From JANPBY01 sp963805505 (GTDB taxonomy: Bacteria; Actinomycetota; Actinomycetes; DATJPE01), in assembly GCA_963805505.1 (NCBI GenBank), contig CAWDUP010000004.1, forward strand, positions 186,001-250,000: a stretch of 64,000 nucleotides of DNA. Reading direction: 5' to 3'. A program made the translations under genes and the position numbers. Of this stretch, positions 24,324-32,195 are shown one piece after another. The notes beneath the pieces were generated by a model. That model was not told the origin of the DNA, did no database searches, and was given only the letters and a program-made list of their open reading frames with translations. The first letter of the stretch is position 1, and each line of letters begins with the position of its first letter.

Positions 24324-25646
24324 TCACACCGACAGGTCCTCGAGCATCTCGGTGACAAGAGCCGCGATCGGCGAACGTTCGCTGCGCGTCAAGGTCACGT
24401 GCGCGAACAGCGGATGCCCTTTCAGCTTCTCCACCACGGCCACCACCCCGTCGTGTCGCCCCACTCGCAGGTTGTCGCGCTGCGCTACGTCATGGGTGAG
24501 GACGACACGCGAGCCCTGACCGATGCGGGACAAGACCGTGAGCAAGACGTTGCGCTCGAGGCTCTGCGCCTCGTCGACGACGACGAAGGAGTCATGCAGT
24601 GACCGGCCACGGATGTGCGTGAGCGGCAGCACCTCGAGCATCCCGCGGTCGACCACCTCCTCGACGACCTCGGTCGTCATCAAGGCGGACAGGGTGTCAA
24701 AAACCGCCTGCCCCCAAGGGCTCATCTTCTCCGCCTCGGTGCCGGGCAGGTAGCCAAGCTCCTGACCACCCACCGCGTAGACCGGCCTGAACACCACGAC
24801 CTTGCGGTGCTCGCGCCGTTCCAGTACCGACTCGAGACCTGCGCACAGCGCCAGGGCAGACTTGCCCGTGCCGGCCCGTCCACCAAGGGAGACGATGCCA
24901 ACCTCGGGATCGAGCAACAGGTCCAGCGCGATTCGCTGCTCGGCGCTGCGCCCGTGCAGCCCGAAGGCCTCCACGTCTCCACGCACCAGGCGAACGCGTT
25001 TGTCGGGAGTGACTCGGCCGAGTCCACTACCGCGCGCAGACAGCAAGACGAGCCCGGTGTGGCAGGGCAGTTCGCGCGCTTCCGGAAGGTCAAGGACATG
25101 TTGGTCGTAGAGCGCGTCGAGATCGCCGCTGTCGACCTCGAGCTCCGCCATGCCCGTCCAGCCAGACTCGACAGCCAGCTCGGCGAGGTATTCCTCGGCT
25201 TGCAGACCGACCGCGGACGCCTTGACCCGCATGGGCAGGTCCTTGCTGACCAGCGTGACGTCGTGTCCCTCAGCCTGCAGGTTGAGGGCCAGGGCGAGGA
25301 TGCGAGAGTCGTTGTCGCCCAGGCGAAATCCCGTTGGGAGCAGCGACGGATCCGCGTGGTTCAGCTCGACGCGCAGCGTCCCGCCCGCATCGTTGAGGTT
25401 CAGCGGTGCATCCAACCGCCCATGTCTGACGCGCAGATCGTCCAAGAGCCGCAACGACTGTCTGGCGAAGTACCCGATCTCAGGGTGAGACCGTTTCGCC
25501 TCGAGCTCGGTGACGACGACGATCGGCAAGACCACGTCGTGCTCCTCGAAACGGAGCAAGGCATGGGGGTCCGACAGCAAGACGCTCGTGTCGAGGACGT
25601 AGACGCGACGCTTGGCTGGTGAGCGTCGACGGGTGGATGCAGGCAC
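24324..25646 (-). CDS. phoH2: PhoH2-type protein: PIN nuclease domain plus PhoH ATPase
   Basis: Two-domain protein of 440 residues. The N-terminal PIN domain (about residues 13-150) has the acidic site residues in YVLDTSVLLSDP, VVVTELEAKR and DNDSRILALAL. The PhoH P-loop domain (about residues 215-440) has Walker A GGRAGTGKSALAL, Walker B DSFVVVDEAQS and a GSRVVLTHDVAQRDNLR motif. Such proteins are reported as RNA helicase/ribonucleases in mycobacteria. The start is a GTG at 25646 with a GGGAGG ribosome site. The upstream gene on the same strand is the prenyl transferase, 142 bases away. No convincing separate antitoxin gene is seen. Confidence 0.92.
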   Translation of the reverse strand: MPASTRRRSPAKRRVYVLDTSVLLSDPHALLRFEEHDVVLPIVVVTELEAKRSHPEIGYFARQSLRLLDDLRVRHGRLDAPLNLNDAGGTLRVELNHADPSLLPTGFRLGDNDSRILALALNLQAEGHDVTLVSKDLPMRVKASAVGLQAEEYLAELAVESGWTGMAELEVDSGDLDALYDQHVLDLPEARELPCHTGLVLLSARGSGLGRVTPDKRVRLVRGDVEAFGLHGRSAEQRIALDLLLDPEVGIVSLGGRAGTGKSALALCAGLESVLERREHRKVVVFRPVYAVGGQELGYLPGTEAEKMSPWGQAVFDTLSALMTTEVVEEVVDRGMLEVLPLTHIRGRSLHDSFVVVDEAQSLERNVLLTVLSRIGQGSRVVLTHDVAQRDNLRVGRHDGVVAVVEKLKGHPLFAHVTLTRSERSPIAALVTEMLEDLSV

Positions 25647-25788
25647 GAGGCTGGCCTCCCGATGCGGTCCGGCGCCCTGCCGGCCGATTCATCGACGCTA
25701 CGCGCGGACCAGGCCCGATCCGTGGACCTGCCGTGGACCAGCCGTTCGTGTCGGAGGCGGCCTCCGCATCGGCCCTGCGAGGACCGGC

Positions 25789-26550
25789 TCAGGTGCCGAA
25801 GCGACGTTGTCGAGCTGAGTAGGAGCGGACCGCCCGGAGGAAGTCGACCTTTCGAAACGACGGCCAGTAGGCCTCGCAGAAATAGAACTCCGACCGCGCG
25901 CTCTGCCAGAGCAGGAAGCCACCGAGCCGCTGTTCGCCGCTGGTGCGAATGACCAAGTCAGGATCGGGCTGACCCCTGGTGTAGAGGTGGGCGGCGATGT
26001 GGTCCACGTCGAGCACTTGAGCCAGGTCGTCGAGAGACACGCCCTGCCCGGCCTGCTCCTGAAGCAGCGAACGTACGGCATCCGCGATCTCCTGGCGCCC
26101 GCCGTAGCCAACCGCCACATTGACCATCAGACCGTCGACGTCGGCGGTGGCGGCCTCGGCCGCCTTCAGCGCGTTGGCCGTCGCGTCCGGCAGGAGATCG
26201 AGGGCCCCGACCGGATGGACGACCCACCGCCGAGCAGCGGCGAGCTGCTCAACGGTGTCCTCGATGACCTCGAGCAGAGGCGTGAGCTCCGCTGCTGGTC
26301 GGGACAGGTTGTCGGTGGACAACAGCCACACCGTGACGACTTCCACGCCGACGTCCTCGCACCAGCCCAGCAGGTCCTGGACCTTCTCCCCGCCCGCCCG
26401 ATGCCCGTGGGCCGTGGACTGCCCCACCTCCCGAGCCCAGCGCCGGTTCCCGTCCAAGATGACACCGACGTGGCGCGGGATCCTGGACCGATCCAAGGAC
26501 CGCAGCAGCCGTGACTCATAGGCCCCGTAGAGGAGTCCGATCGGCCCCAT
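25789..26550 (-). CDS. Short-chain Z-isoprenyl diphosphate synthase
   Basis: Cis-prenyltransferase of 253 residues, the UppS family. The catalytic Asp is in VILDGNRRWAREVG (about residues 31-44), with substrate motifs LSTDNLSRPAAEL, VNVAVGYGGRQEIADAVRS, DLVIRTSGEQRLGGFLLWQS and ARSEFYFCEAYWPSF. By length and by its neighbour hemolysin III it matches the M. tuberculosis Rv1086 type, which makes a short Z-farnesyl diphosphate, rather than the main undecaprenyl/decaprenyl synthase. A strong GGAGG lies six bases from the ATG. It is divergent from the hemolysin III gene across an operator-rich gap. Confidence 0.93.
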   Translation of the reverse strand: MGPIGLLYGAYESRLLRSLDRSRIPRHVGVILDGNRRWAREVGQSTAHGHRAGGEKVQDLLGWCEDVGVEVVTVWLLSTDNLSRPAAELTPLLEVIEDTVEQLAAARRWVVHPVGALDLLPDATANALKAAEAATADVDGLMVNVAVGYGGRQEIADAVRSLLQEQAGQGVSLDDLAQVLDVDHIAAHLYTRGQPDPDLVIRTSGEQRLGGFLLWQSARSEFYFCEAYWPSFRKVDFLRAVRSYSARQRRFGT

Positions 26551-26611
26551 TCAGCCTCCTTCGACCCCCTCAGGGTAGCCGCGGAACGCACCTGAACCGG
26601 CGAGATCATAT

Positions 26612-26646
26612 GTTACTGATCGGTAACCTACGGAGTCGTAGGTTAC
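26612..26646. promoter_or_regulatory. Triple half-site operator upstream of hemolysin III gene
   Basis: Three related half-sites with two 6-base spacers: GTTAC-N6-GTAACCTAC-N6-GTAGGTTAC. The last two form a perfect 9-bp inverted repeat (26623-26631 and 26638-26646). The first pair gives the near-palindrome TTACTGATCGGTAA, typical of TetR-type operators. The last arm overlaps the hemolysin III -10 box (TACTGT, 26644-26649), so binding should repress. Confidence 0.7.
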
Positions 26647-26649
26647 TGT
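26644..26649 (+). promoter_or_regulatory. -10 box of hemolysin III gene (leaderless promoter)
   Basis: TACTGT ends six bases before the ATG at 26656 and overlaps the operator's last half-site. Confidence 0.6.
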
Positions 26650-26655
26650 TGAACC

Positions 26656-27405
26656 ATGAGCCCTCCGGACGTCGACGGTCCCGACGTCGACCGCGACATC
26701 GAGGACACGTTCGCGCGGACGCTGGACCGCACGGTCGGGGCAGCGGTGGCCCGTGCCGCACCGCATGTCCCAGAAGCGGTCAAGCCCAGACTGCGGGGTT
26801 GGTTGCATCTGGGGGCGGCCCCCGTCGCCCTCATCGGTGGCATCGCCCTCATGTTTCTGGCGCGCGGAACCGCTGAGTTCGTGGCCGTCTCGATCTATGC
26901 GCTGACCACGACCTTGCTGTTCACCGTTTCAGCGACCTATCACCGCGGCCGTTGGTCAGCGCGGACCCACGGCGTGCTGAAGCGCTTTGACCACGCCAAC
27001 ATCTTCTTGCTGATCGCCGGCACCTACACGCCGTTCACGGTCATCCTGCTCGAAGGAGGTCAGCGGGCCGCCCTGCTGTGGATCGTGTGGACGACCGCGG
27101 CGCTCGGTGTCACCTTCCGCATCCTGTGGGTCGGTGCGCCGCGGTGGCTCTACGTCCCGGCCTACCTGGCGATGGGATGGACCGCCGTGTTCTTCTTGCC
27201 GAACTTTGCCTCCCGCGGCGGAATCGCGGTGCTCGCGCTGCTCGTGGTCGGTGGACTCGCCTACACGGCTGGCGCTGTCGTCTACGCACTACGCCGACCC
27301 GACCCGTACCCCTCGTGGTTCGGCTTCCACGAGATCTTCCATGCGTGCACGCTGGTGGCCTACCTCGCGCAATACGCCGCTGTCGTCATCGTGCTGAGCC
27401 GCTGA
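26656..27405 (+). CDS. Hemolysin III / TrhA-type PAQR membrane protein
   Basis: Seven-helix membrane protein of 249 residues of the hemolysin III/PAQR family, linked to membrane-fluidity homeostasis in bacteria (TrhA). Family motifs are VSATYHRGRWSARTHGVLKRFDHANIFLLIAGTY (split between two helices; metal-binding His and Asp) and the C-terminal GFHEIFHACTLVAYLAQY. A hydrophilic N-terminus of about 45 residues precedes the first helix. It is divergent from the Z-prenyl transferase. Transcription is probably leaderless and controlled by the TTAC/GTAA operator cluster. It converges on a universal stress protein gene. Confidence 0.93.
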   Translation: MSPPDVDGPDVDRDIEDTFARTLDRTVGAAVARAAPHVPEAVKPRLRGWLHLGAAPVALIGGIALMFLARGTAEFVAVSIYALTTTLLFTVSATYHRGRWSARTHGVLKRFDHANIFLLIAGTYTPFTVILLEGGQRAALLWIVWTTAALGVTFRILWVGAPRWLYVPAYLAMGWTAVFFLPNFASRGGIAVLALLVVGGLAYTAGAVVYALRRPDPYPSWFGFHEIFHACTLVAYLAQYAAVVIVLSR

Positions 27406-27411
27406 GACAGG

Positions 27412-27864
27412 TCAACCGCGAAGAACCACCACGGGGCAGTCGGCATGCCGCACGACCTGCTCCGAGGTCGAGCCCAACAGCAAGCCCGCGAAACCTCCTC
27501 GGCCGCGAGAGGACACCACCAACAGGTCCGCGCCGGCCGAAGCGCTGATCAGGGTCGACGCGGCGGCCCCGTGCACCACATGCAGCACGACCTCGACCCC
27601 GTCGTCGGAGTCACCGTCCCGAGCGACGGCTTCGGCCAGCTCAGCTTCGACCGCGGCCTGGTAGTCGTCCACCGAAGCCACCACGCCATGGGGGACGTCC
27701 GCCGGGCGCGGCGTCTTCGTCAGCGACCAAGCGCGTAGGACATGCAGCGGCCACCCGCGCAGCCTCGCCTCTTCCCTACCGAAGGCGAGAGCCCGATCGG
27801 CCGAGGGCGATCCGTCGTGGCCCACCAGCACTCCGCCGTCGATGACCACGTCGTCGTCACGCAT
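27412..27864 (-). CDS. Universal stress protein (UspA family)
   Basis: Single-domain universal stress protein of 150 residues. It starts VLVGHDGSPSADRALAFGRE. It ends with the ATP-binding G-x2-G-x9-GS motif (SSRGRGGFAGLLLGSTSEQV) followed by HADCPVVVLRG, so it should bind ATP. Asp replaces other residues in the usual V-x-D opening. The ATG at 27864 (AAGGAC upstream) is chosen over one at 27903. It is the last gene on this strand before the convergent hemolysin III gene. The gene upstream encodes an uncharacterised 177-residue protein. Confidence 0.88.
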   Translation of the reverse strand: MRDDDVVIDGGVLVGHDGSPSADRALAFGREEARLRGWPLHVLRAWSLTKTPRPADVPHGVVASVDDYQAAVEAELAEAVARDGDSDDGVEVVLHVVHGAAASTLISASAGADLLVVSSRGRGGFAGLLLGSTSEQVVRHADCPVVVLRG

Positions 27865-27927
27865 GTCCTTGCCCCTGGAGTCCCTGCCCATGCAGCCATT
27901 CAACTCGACGGGAGTCGGAACGGACAG

Positions 27928-28461
27928 CTAGGTGGTAGGTCCCTCTGCGCGGACCTTGGCCACACCTTCCATTGCTGAGCGCAGGTCCGCCAACCAGGTC
28001 TCCGCATTTGAACCGACCAGGCGGACGCACCACGCCAGAGCGTCGGCCCTCGAGCGCGCGACGCCGGCCTCGACCAGAGTGTCGAGGACCAAACGGTCCG
28101 CCTGCCTGAGTCGCGTCATGGCTGGCACGGCCAGCGTCGTGAACATCTCCCGGGTTCCGTCGATGTCGACTCCCCAGCTGACTTTGCGACCCAGTCGATG
28201 TTCGATCTCGCGAGCGATCTCGATGCGCTGATCGCGGGTGCTCTCACGAAACTGCTTGATGGCACCGGAGATCGCTGCAGCTCGCGCCACATCGGAGGCA
28301 TCGTCCGGAAGAGCGGGAGTCGCCCGCTTTCCCACGATCGTGATCTCGTCACGGTCGATGGTGAGGTCGAGGGAGCCGGAGAACCACTCAGCGGGGAGTC
28401 GGCCGGACAGCCAACCCCGCACCTGGTCCACGGTGTGGTCGGGGGCAGATTGATTTGTCAT
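27928..28461 (-). CDS. Conserved hypothetical protein, possible ribbon-helix-helix C-terminus
   Basis: Protein of 177 residues from the ATG at 28461, resembling an uncharacterised family seen in many actinobacteria. The N-terminal half (RLPAEWFSGSLDLTIDRDEI onward) looks like a small alpha/beta domain. The middle is a charged helix (QFRESTRDQRIEIAREIEHR). The C-terminal part (ADRLVLDTLVEAGVARSRADALAWCVRLVG) resembles a ribbon-helix-helix or similar DNA-binding end segment. A perfect inverted repeat, TGTAATGATGATTACA, overlaps the start codon, as expected for an autoregulated DNA-binding protein. The function is not known; the DNA-binding idea is inference. Confidence 0.7.
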   Translation of the reverse strand: MTNQSAPDHTVDQVRGWLSGRLPAEWFSGSLDLTIDRDEITIVGKRATPALPDDASDVARAAAISGAIKQFRESTRDQRIEIAREIEHRLGRKVSWGVDIDGTREMFTTLAVPAMTRLRQADRLVLDTLVEAGVARSRADALAWCVRLVGSNAETWLADLRSAMEGVAKVRAEGPTT

Positions 28462-28476
28462 GTAATGATGATTACA
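28461..28476. promoter_or_regulatory. Inverted repeat TGTAAT-N4-ATTACA at a start codon
   Basis: Perfect 6+4+6 dyad whose last base is the first base of the ATG of the 177-residue gene on the bottom strand. The 40 bases around it are the most AT-rich in this part of the window, fitting a promoter with an overlapping operator. Confidence 0.55.
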
Positions 28477-28494
28477 CAATTACTTAGCAAGTCG

Positions 28495-30507
28495 CTACTC
28501 GAGCAACATCTTCAGTTCCTCTGGAGCGGTGACGGGCCGATGGCAGACGAAGTTGCGGCAGACGTACGCCGTGGCGGCCTCGCCGATCAGCGGCCGGCCG
28601 GTCAGCAGAGGCACCGACGACGTGACCGACGGATCGCCGACGGCCAGCACCGCTCCCGGCGCACCGGTCTGCAGCGCGGTGAGCCTGAGCGCCTCGGTGT
28701 CGGCCCGGCCGCTCGGACCCACGATGGCGATCTCGCGCGGACCATCCAGCAGAGCCTCGGCCACCGCGAGTCCCCAACCGGCAAATCTGGGATACGCCAC
28801 GCCGATCCGGCCGGAGACGGCCACGGCGTCGCTGGCCGCGGCTCGATGGGTGCTCGACCCGGTCAATGCCGCATAGCTGAGCAGTGCTCCAGCTGCGGCC
28901 GCCGTGCCCGAAGGCGTCGCGTTGTCCGTCGGATCTCTTGGCCGGCGCACCAGCTGCTCTTCGTCGACTGCCGTGTCGAAGAAGCTCCCGTCGCCGGCAG
29001 CGAATCGTTCCATGACGACGTCCAGGAGTCCGCCTGCGCGATCCAGCCACCCCTCGACGCCAGTGGTCGAGTAGAGGCTCAGAAAGCCTTCTGCCACATC
29101 GGCATAGTCCTCCAACACTCCGGCATGTCGGCCGGCCACGCCATCCTTTGACACTCGAAGGAGCCGCTGCTCAGTGCCGGCTCTCTCAAGGTGCACTGAA
29201 ACGAGCAACTCGGCAGCCTCGACCGCCGCCTGCGTCCACAGCGGTCGCTGCAACAGCGCCCCGGCCTCCGCCAGAGCGGCGATGACCAGTCCATTCCAGG
29301 CGGCAACGACTTTGTCGTCCCGGCCGGGTTGAGCCCGACCGTCGCGAGCCGCCAGCAGCCGAGCACGAACCTCCCGCCAGCGCCGCCAGTCCTCGGGGTC
29401 TGCCAGCAGCTGCAAGGTCGAGGCGCCATGCTCGAAGGTCCCCCCGTCAGTCACCGCGAACAGACCCGCTGCCCACGTTCCGTCGGACTCCCCGAGGACG
29501 TCGATTAGCTCGGCTGGGGTCCAGACGTAGGTCAGGCCCTCGACGCCGTCGGTGTCGGCGTCCAAGGCCGAGGCGAATCCGCCCTGCTCGGTCCGCAGCT
29601 CGCGAAGCAGGAACTCAGCGGTCTCCTCCACCACCCGGCGAGCGAGGGGATCGTCGGAGATTCGCCACCAGTGCAGATAGGTCCGCAACAACAAAGCGTT
29701 GTCGTACAACATCTTCTCGAAGTGTGGCACGACCCACGCGTCGTCAACGGAGTACCGCGCGAAGCCCCCGGCCAACTGGTCGTAGATCCCGCCGCGGGCC
29801 ATCGCGTCGAAGGTCTTGGCGGCCATGGTCAGAGCCTGCTCGTCCCCCGTGCGCGCGTGATGACGCAGGAGCCACTCAAGAACCATCGACGGCGGAAACT
29901 TGGGTGCTCCACCGAAGCCCCCTCGCCGAGGGTCGTAGGTGGGGACGAGGGCGTCCAGGGCGGCGGCCATACCGGCCGCATCCGGCGGCGGGGAACCATC
30001 GTGGACGACAACGCGATCGGCCAACGCCCGGCTGATCCGAGCGGCCGCTTGTTCGGCGTCAGGTTTTCGTTCTGCCCAGGTCGAGGCAATCGCCTGGAGA
30101 AGTTGCGGGAAGGACGGCATGCCATGACGCGGCTTCGGAGGGAAGTACGTCCCTGCATAGAAGGCTTCCCCGCTCGGTGTCAGGAACGTCGTCATGGGCC
30201 ACCCACCCTGACCGGTCAGTGCCTGGACGTACTCCATGTAGACGGCATCGACATCCGGTCGCTCCTCGCGATCGACCTTGACGTTGATGAAGTGCCTGTT
30301 CATCAGCTCGGCCGTAGCCGGATCCTCGAAGGACTCGTGTGCCATCACGTGGCACCAGTGGCACGCGGCGTAGCCGATCGAGAGCAAGACCGGCCGGTCG
30401 AGCCGCTCCGCCTCGCGGAAGGCTTCTTGCCCCCACGGCCACCATTCGACCGGGTTGTCCTTGTGCTGCAACAGGTAAGGACTGGTCTCGCCAGCGAGCC
30501 GGTTCAT
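28495..30507 (-). CDS. Thioredoxin-domain protein of the YyaL / spermatogenesis-associated protein 20 family
   Basis: Protein of 670 residues. It starts with the family signature NRLAGETSPYLLQHKDNPVE and has a thioredoxin fold with AACHWCHVMAHESFED (Cys49 and Cys52), then KVDREERPDVDAVYME and GQGGWPMTTFLTPSGEAF. The remaining 500 residues form an alpha/alpha-toroid like N-acylglucosamine epimerases (GGIYDQLAGGFARYSVDDAW, WNGLVIAALAEAG). The C-terminus (TAYVCRNFVCHRPV) holds a further Cys pair. The role is unknown. In M. tuberculosis the equivalent (Rv1084, from memory) also lies between the hemolysin III gene and mca. The start at 30507 is chosen at the conserved N-terminus. Confidence 0.9.
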   Translation of the reverse strand: MNRLAGETSPYLLQHKDNPVEWWPWGQEAFREAERLDRPVLLSIGYAACHWCHVMAHESFEDPATAELMNRHFINVKVDREERPDVDAVYMEYVQALTGQGGWPMTTFLTPSGEAFYAGTYFPPKPRHGMPSFPQLLQAIASTWAERKPDAEQAAARISRALADRVVVHDGSPPPDAAGMAAALDALVPTYDPRRGGFGGAPKFPPSMVLEWLLRHHARTGDEQALTMAAKTFDAMARGGIYDQLAGGFARYSVDDAWVVPHFEKMLYDNALLLRTYLHWWRISDDPLARRVVEETAEFLLRELRTEQGGFASALDADTDGVEGLTYVWTPAELIDVLGESDGTWAAGLFAVTDGGTFEHGASTLQLLADPEDWRRWREVRARLLAARDGRAQPGRDDKVVAAWNGLVIAALAEAGALLQRPLWTQAAVEAAELLVSVHLERAGTEQRLLRVSKDGVAGRHAGVLEDYADVAEGFLSLYSTTGVEGWLDRAGGLLDVVMERFAAGDGSFFDTAVDEEQLVRRPRDPTDNATPSGTAAAAGALLSYAALTGSSTHRAAASDAVAVSGRIGVAYPRFAGWGLAVAEALLDGPREIAIVGPSGRADTEALRLTALQTGAPGAVLAVGDPSVTSSVPLLTGRPLIGEAATAYVCRNFVCHRPVTAPEELKMLLE

Positions 30508-30556
30508 CCAGCGACCCTGCCACATCCGGCGACGTTGACGGCGCCCGCGCCTGGCC

Positions 30557-30901
30557 TCAAACGGATCGAAGCACCTTGCTCATCGGCCGTCCTTTCGCGA
30601 GCTCGTCCACGAGCTTGTCCAGGTAGCGGATCTTCTGCATCAAGGGATCATCGACCTCCTCGACCCGCACCCCGCAGACAACACCGGAGATCAGCCCGGC
30701 GTTCTCGTTGAGCTGAGCCTGGGCAAAGAAGTTCTCGAACGTCGTCCCAGCCTCGAGGTGGTGATGGAGCTCCGCGTCGTCGAAGCCGGTCAGCCACTCG
30801 ATGACCTCGTCGAGCTCGGCCTTCGAGCGCCCCTTCCGCTCCACCTTGGCCAGGTAGTGCGGGTAGACCGACGCGACGCTCACGGCAAAGATCCGGCTCA
30901 C
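30557..30901 (-). CDS. DUF2200 family protein
   Basis: Small cytoplasmic protein of 114 residues, a nearly full-length DUF2200 match by eye: RIFAVSVASVYPHYLAKVER, GRSKAELDEVIEWLTGFDDA, a VCGVRVEEVDDPLMQKIRYL block and the C-terminal DKLVDELAKGRPMSKVLRS. The family is close to the MmcQ/YjbR-like small proteins and has no established function. The start is a GTG at 30901; a TACGCT box lies seven bases upstream. It lies divergent from the Ddn-type oxidoreductase gene and downstream of nothing on its own strand. Confidence 0.88.
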   Translation of the reverse strand: MSRIFAVSVASVYPHYLAKVERKGRSKAELDEVIEWLTGFDDAELHHHLEAGTTFENFFAQAQLNENAGLISGVVCGVRVEEVDDPLMQKIRYLDKLVDELAKGRPMSKVLRSV

Positions 30902-30941
30902 CCGTCCAAGCGTAGCGATCGTGACCTGGGATGCTGGCGGC

Positions 30942-31424
30942 GTGGGATACGCCGAGGCCGTCGCTCGCCTGGGCCACCAACGTTGGTTTGCCAGTCTCGG
31001 TCGGGCCGTTGTCCCGCTCGACCGTGCCGTTTACCGAGCCACCCAGGGTCGCTGGACCCTGATCGGCCGCGGCGTCGTCCCTCAGCTCATCCTCACCACG
31101 ACTGGGCGGCGCTCCGGGCAGCCGCGGCCTGTCCCCTTGCTGTACGCCCGGGACGGCGAAGCCTTCGTCGTGGTCGCCTCCAACTGGGGCCAGCGGGAGC
31201 ATCCCGCCTGGTCGGCCAACTTGATCAGCAACCCACTCGCCAGCATCACCCTGGACCACGACCCGATCCCGGTGCGGGCGACATTGGCCGAGGGAGAGGA
31301 ACGGGAGCGACTTTGGCCGCTCCTGACCTCGGTCTGGCCGGCCTACGACACCTATGCCGCAAGATCCGGCAGGGATCTTCGCGTCTTCCGGCTACGACCA
31401 GTTCCAAGGCCGACCGCTGAGTGA
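30942..31424 (+). CDS. Ddn-type deazaflavin(F420)-dependent nitroreductase-family protein
   Basis: Protein of 160 residues with the split beta-barrel fold of F420H2-dependent reductases (Ddn family): LTTTGRRSGQPRPVPLLYAR is the family signature that binds the deazaflavin phosphate tail, followed by FVVVASNWGQREHPAWSANL. Substrates in this family are diverse (quinones, nitroimidazoles). The GTG at 30942 has a GATGCT box six bases upstream; a GTG at 30921 would add seven residues. It is the first gene before palindrome copy C. It implies that the host makes coenzyme F420. Confidence 0.88.
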   Translation: MGYAEAVARLGHQRWFASLGRAVVPLDRAVYRATQGRWTLIGRGVVPQLILTTTGRRSGQPRPVPLLYARDGEAFVVVASNWGQREHPAWSANLISNPLASITLDHDPIPVRATLAEGEERERLWPLLTSVWPAYDTYAARSGRDLRVFRLRPVPRPTAE

Positions 31425-31433
31425 TCACTGACC

Positions 31434-31481
31434 TTGCGTCCGACCAAGTGCGCCGTATAGGCCACCATCGGTCGGACGCAA
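31434..31481 (+). repeat. 48-bp palindromic repeat, copy C
   Basis: Third copy, 14 kb away from the other two, in the same orientation as copy A. The arms TTGCGTCCGACC/GGTCGGACGCAA pair perfectly over 12 bp, and inside are GTG/CAC and GCC/GGC pairs around a five-base loop. It sits between two genes reading in the same direction. Confidence 0.92.
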
Positions 31482-31502
31482 CGGATCCGGCATGCTTTTC
31501 CC

Positions 31503-31931
31503 GTGCCGGGTCCGTTGCGCGTCCGTTCGGCGGTGATTCCCGAAGGCGAGCTGTCATGGCGCTTCTCGAGATCCTCGGGACCGGGTGGGCAAAGCGTGAA
31601 CACCACGGACTCGCGGGTTGAGCTCTCCTACGATCTGGCGGCGTCCTCGGCATTCGGCCCCTCACTCAAGGGTCGGGCTCTGGAGCGCTTGGCTGGTCGC
31701 CTTGTCGACGGCACGATCACCGTGACGGCATCCGAGCACCGCAGCCAGTTGCAGAACCGGGAGGCCGCCGAGCGCCGACTGGTCTCCCTGCTGCTCGAAG
31801 CCACGGCTCCGCCTCCCCGTCGCCGCCGTCCCACCAAGCCCTCCAAGGCGTCGACCGAGCGCCGGATCGCGAGCAAGAAGAAGCGCGGAGAGACCAAACG
31901 CCTTCGACGCAGCACCACCGACGGTCAGTAA
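31503..31931 (+). CDS. arfB: Ribosome-rescue hydrolase ArfB (YaeJ-like)
   Basis: Release-factor-like peptidyl-tRNA hydrolase of 142 residues that frees ribosomes stalled at mRNA ends. The catalytic GGQ is in RSSGPGGQSVNTTDSRVEL (about residues 23-41). TASEHRSQLQNREAA is the conserved second motif. The C-terminal tail is very basic (RRRRPTKPSKASTERRIASK onward to KKKRGETKRLRR), as needed to enter the empty mRNA channel. CATGCT lies six bases before the GTG, and palindrome copy C ends 21 bases upstream, so the repeat could affect its transcription. Confidence 0.92.
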   Translation: MPGPLRVRSAVIPEGELSWRFSRSSGPGGQSVNTTDSRVELSYDLAASSAFGPSLKGRALERLAGRLVDGTITVTASEHRSQLQNREAAERRLVSLLLEATAPPPRRRRPTKPSKASTERRIASKKKRGETKRLRRSTTDGQ

Positions 31932-31940
31932 CCGACCAAC

Positions 31941-32195
31941 TCAGTGGTCGGGGGTATCTGGCTCGGGTGGAGCGCCCGCGGATCGGTCGAGACGGTCGAT
32001 CGGCTCCTCGACAAAGTCGATCTTCTTGATCTGGCGGTTCATCGAACGGAACAAGAGGAACGCGGCTATCGCCAGCACGATGAACACGCCGAAGCCGAGC
32101 CAGCCGGGCCGCACCGTGTCGTCGGTCAGCGGTTTCGGCGAAGCCTGTGCCAGGAACGTCAACCAGCGCTCGGCGAGCACGGCGGAGCCCGTCAT
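31941..32195 (-). CDS. Small single-span membrane protein
   Basis: Predicted 84-residue protein with one membrane helix (GWLGFGVFIVLAIAAFLLFRS, about residues 31-51), followed by a basic MNRQIKKIDF and an acidic, Pro-rich tail. Its ATG overlaps the end of mca by four bases, so translation is coupled. A small membrane protein in the same position (Rv1083, as I recall) follows mca in M. tuberculosis, which supports it being real. No function is known. Confidence 0.78.
   Translation of the reverse strand: MTGSAVLAERWLTFLAQASPKPLTDDTVRPGWLGFGVFIVLAIAAFLLFRSMNRQIKKIDFVEEPIDRLDRSAGAPPEPDTPDH

Noticed and set aside
24615..25622. A 335-residue open frame on the + strand opposite phoH2
   Set aside because: Antisense shadow of the PIN-PhoH protein; no signature sequences.
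25480..25692. A 70-residue open frame overlapping the start of phoH2, where mycobacteria have the PhoAT antitoxin gene
   Set aside because: It is Arg/Pro/Gly-rich as expected from an out-of-frame reading of high-GC coding DNA, overlaps phoH2 by over 160 bases and shows no recognisable antitoxin sequence.
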